From: JBELMB01 sp042088665
GTDB lineage: Bacteria; Pseudomonadota; Alphaproteobacteria; Rhodobacterales; Rhodobacteraceae
Direction: 5' to 3'
Length of the DNA stretch: 14,333 bases
NCBI GenBank assembly: GCA_042088665.1
Contig: JBELMB010000130.1
Coordinates: forward strand, 1-14,333
Shown here: positions 13,174 to 14,333 of the stretch, piece after piece
How positions within the stretch are numbered: position 1 is the first letter of the stretch
Layout of the letters: every line of letters starts with the position of its first letter
Position numbers and translations under genes: made by a program
Notes under the pieces: model-generated
What the model was told of the DNA's origin: nothing
Seen by the model: only the letters and a program-made list of their open reading frames with translations
Database searches by the model: none

Positions 13174-13443
13174 TTACTCGGCGGCCTCGGCCATCGGCAG
13201 CACGGAGATGAAAGTTCGGCCTTTCAGCCCCTTGTGGAAGGTCACGGCGCCCTCGACGGTGGCAAAGATGGTGTGATCCTTGCCGATGCCCACGCCTTCG
13301 CCCGGCCAGAACTTCGTGCCGCGCTGGCGCACGATGATGTTGCCCGGGATCGCAGCTTGTCCGCCGTAAAGCTTCACGCCAAGGCGACGCCCGATGGAGT
13401 CGCGACCGTTGCGGGAGGAACCGCCTGCTTTCTTGTGTGCCAT
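13174..13443 (-). CDS. rpmA: 50S ribosomal protein L27
   Basis: An 89-residue ribosomal protein whose N-terminal tail reaches the peptidyl-transferase centre. The N-terminus AHKKAGGSSRNGRDSIGRRL (2-21) and the segment GNIIVRQRGTKFWPGEGVG (34-52) are diagnostic. It has the short N-terminus seen in Proteobacteria, with none of the cleaved leader found in Firmicutes. AGGAG 9 bases upstream supports ATG 13443. It begins 6 bases after the rplU stop, so both are co-transcribed, which is the near-universal rplU-rpmA order. The stop codon is followed at once by the competing-hairpin element. Confidence 0.98.
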   Translation of the reverse strand: MAHKKAGGSSRNGRDSIGRRLGVKLYGGQAAIPGNIIVRQRGTKFWPGEGVGIGKDHTIFATVEGAVTFHKGLKGRTFISVLPMAEAAE

Positions 13444-13449
13444 GGAATG

Positions 13450-14139
13450 TTACTCCTGTGTCTCGGCGGCCAGCTTGCCGGCCTGTTCGATCCAGTTGTC
13501 GCGCTCGATGCGGCCTTTGAACGACAGCTTGTCATCCATATAGGTAATCTCGGCTGCGGTCCAAGCGGCGACCTGATCAAAGTGAAAGACGCCGATCTCG
13601 TGCAGCAAACCTTCGAGCTTGGGTCCCACGCCGGAGATCTTCTTGAGATCATCGGCCTGACCGCCGCGTGCTTCGGTCAGAAGGTTTTCGGGGCGGGTGC
13701 CATCGTCGGCGGGCGCCGCCTCGGCCACGGGGGCCGGTGCTGCTGCTTCGGCGGGGGCCGCTGCGGCGACCATGGCCGCGACAGAGCTCGCGCCAACGGC
13801 TGCCTTGATGCCAGTGGCATCGCCACCCTCTGCCAGGATCTCGGTGATCTTGAGCAGGGTCAAATGCTGGCGGTGGCCTTTGGTACGCTGCGAGCCGTGC
13901 TTGCGGCGACGCTTCACGAAGTGAATGAGCTTCTCACCCTTGACCTGGTCGACGACCTCGGCCTGCACCGCGGCACCAGCCACAGTCGGCGTGCCGATGA
14001 CAGTGCTGTCACCACCAAGCATCAGAATTTCGTTGAATTGCACGGTTTCACCCGCGTCGGCGGCCAGTTTTTCCACCCGGAGCGTATCACCCGACTGGAC
14101 CCTGTACTGCTTGCCGCCCGTCTTCAGGACTGCGAACAT
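13450..14139 (-). CDS. rplU: 50S ribosomal protein L21 with C-terminal helix-hairpin-helix extension
   Basis: A 229-residue protein, over twice the usual L21 length (about 103). Residues 1-103 are L21 proper: MFAVLKTGGKQYRVQSGD at 1-18, and HFVKRRRKHGSQRTKGHRQH at 73-92, which binds 23S rRNA. Residues 104-160 are an Ala/Pro-rich flexible linker. Residues 161-225 form a helix-hairpin-helix domain (DDLKKISGVGPKLEGLLHEIG at 163-183, then AAWTAAEITYMDDKL) of the kind that binds nucleic acid backbones and is also found as a tail on some NADH dehydrogenase subunits. The whole is one open frame with uniform composition, so the fusion is real rather than a frameshift artefact. GGAAG precedes ATG 14139. 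Similar long L21 proteins are, as I recall, common in Rhodobacteraceae. Confidence 0.96.
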   Translation of the reverse strand: MFAVLKTGGKQYRVQSGDTLRVEKLAADAGETVQFNEILMLGGDSTVIGTPTVAGAAVQAEVVDQVKGEKLIHFVKRRRKHGSQRTKGHRQHLTLLKITEILAEGGDATGIKAAVGASSVAAMVAAAAPAEAAAPAPVAEAAPADDGTRPENLLTEARGGQADDLKKISGVGPKLEGLLHEIGVFHFDQVAAWTAAEITYMDDKLSFKGRIERDNWIEQAGKLAAETQE

Positions 14140-14175
14140 CGCGTCTCTTCCTTCATGTTTCGCGTCGTGTGGCCC

Positions 14176-14190
14176 CGGGATCAGGTCCCG
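14176..14190 (-). promoter_or_regulatory. rplU leader hairpin 1
   Basis: CGGGA (14176-14180) and TCCCG (14186-14190) form a 5-pair hairpin with a 5-base loop, 36 bases upstream of the rplU start codon. It is one of three stems in the leader. Confidence 0.35.
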
Positions 14191-14197
14191 ATGTTGC

Positions 14198-14225
14198 TTG
14201 CCGCCGGACAGCGCGTCCCCGGCAA
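14198..14225 (-). promoter_or_regulatory. rplU leader hairpin 2
   Basis: The arms TTGCCG (14198-14203) and CGGCAA (14220-14225), with an inner GGAC/GTCC pairing around a short loop, give an imperfect stem of about 10 pairs in the rplU leader. Ribosomal protein operons are often regulated by such structures, but no known L21-binding motif is recognised. Confidence 0.4.
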
Positions 14226-14241
14226 AAGGGACTGTGTGACG

Positions 14242-14265
14242 AAAAAAGCGCCGATCAAGCGGCGC
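14242..14265 (-). terminator. intrinsic terminator 100 bases upstream of rplU
   Basis: On the minus strand GCGCCG (14265-14260), loop CTTGAT and CGGCGC (14253-14248) form a perfect 6-pair GC stem followed directly by six T (14247-14242). This is a standard intrinsic terminator. It either ends a gene lying beyond the window edge or, if the promoter candidate at 14274-14302 is real, acts as an attenuator in the rplU leader. Confidence 0.65.
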
Positions 14266-14273
14266 AGACCCGC

Positions 14274-14302
14274 CTGATGCAAGCTTTGCCCTTCAAAGTC
14301 AA
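14274..14302 (-). promoter_or_regulatory. weak promoter candidate upstream of rplU
   Basis: TTGACT (14302-14297), a very good -35 hexamer for alphaproteobacteria, is followed after 17 bases by CATCAG (14279-14274), a poor -10. If used, transcription would start near 14266, at the foot of the terminator stem, an odd arrangement that lowers confidence. Confidence 0.3.
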
Positions 14303-14317
14303 GCGTGATTGTCATGT

Positions 14318-14332
14318 GATCCTGTCAGGATC
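14318..14332. repeat. 15-base palindrome at the window edge
   Basis: GATCCTG-T-CAGGATC is a perfect palindrome around one central base, 16 bases upstream of the TTGACT hexamer. It could be an operator for the rplU promoter or the tail of a feature cut off by the window. Confidence 0.35.
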
Positions 14333-14333
14333 C

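Noticed and set aside
14266..14333. tRNA gene upstream of the terminator near rplU
   Set aside because: No acceptor stem, T-loop or CCA end could be found on the minus strand in this stretch.

Overview
The window looks like an ordinary, gene-dense stretch of chromosome from an alphaproteobacterium, most likely a marine member of the Rhodobacteraceae (Roseobacter group). This is inferred from the high GC content and from the gene set: ornithine-lipid genes olsB/olsA, the phosphotransfer protein ChpT, an alphaproteobacterial (cysteine-free) heme A synthase, and a ribosomal protein L21 with a helix-hairpin-helix tail. No transposase, integrase, CRISPR array, phage gene, tRNA or rRNA is visible.

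Layout: (1) 1-123 is the end of an unrecognised plus-strand gene. (2) 136-2954, minus strand: ctaA (heme A synthase) followed by an M32 carboxypeptidase, joined by a 4-base ATGA overlap. (3) 2955-3242 is a spacer with strong inverted repeats, a likely ctaA promoter, and then a small secreted SH3-like protein on the plus strand with its own terminator. (4) 3634-4383, minus: trmJ-type tRNA 2'-O-methyltransferase. (5) 4549-5166, plus: a ThiE/TenI-like protein that seems to have lost thiamine-synthase residues; its 3' end overlaps olsA. (6) 5138-6839, minus: olsB-olsA, the two acyltransferases of ornithine-lipid synthesis, behind a good promoter and a CtrA-like box. (7) 7014-7829: a 60-residue DUF3553 protein (minus) and chpT (plus), divergent with only 27 bases between start codons. 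(8) 7946-14139, minus: rplU-rpmA-GNAT-GNAT-obgE-proB-proA, combining two large-subunit proteins, two acetyltransferases, the ribosome-assembly GTPase Obg and the first two enzymes of proline synthesis.

The last group is probably transcribed from rplU toward proA, but it is broken by three spacers. The rpmA-GNAT spacer contains two mutually exclusive RNA hairpins. The GNAT-obgE and proB-proA spacers, each about 260 bases, contain short tandem repeats (15- and 30-base periods), and the former also has a candidate obgE promoter. The rplU leader has three further hairpins.

I did not find a clear new multi-gene system. The items most worth checking are the alternative-fold element after rpmA, an apparent two-helix insertion in CtaA, the degenerate ThiE-like protein, the L21-HhH fusion, the structured rplU leader, and the CtrA-like box beside chpT. 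All family assignments were made by reading the proteins; no database search was run.
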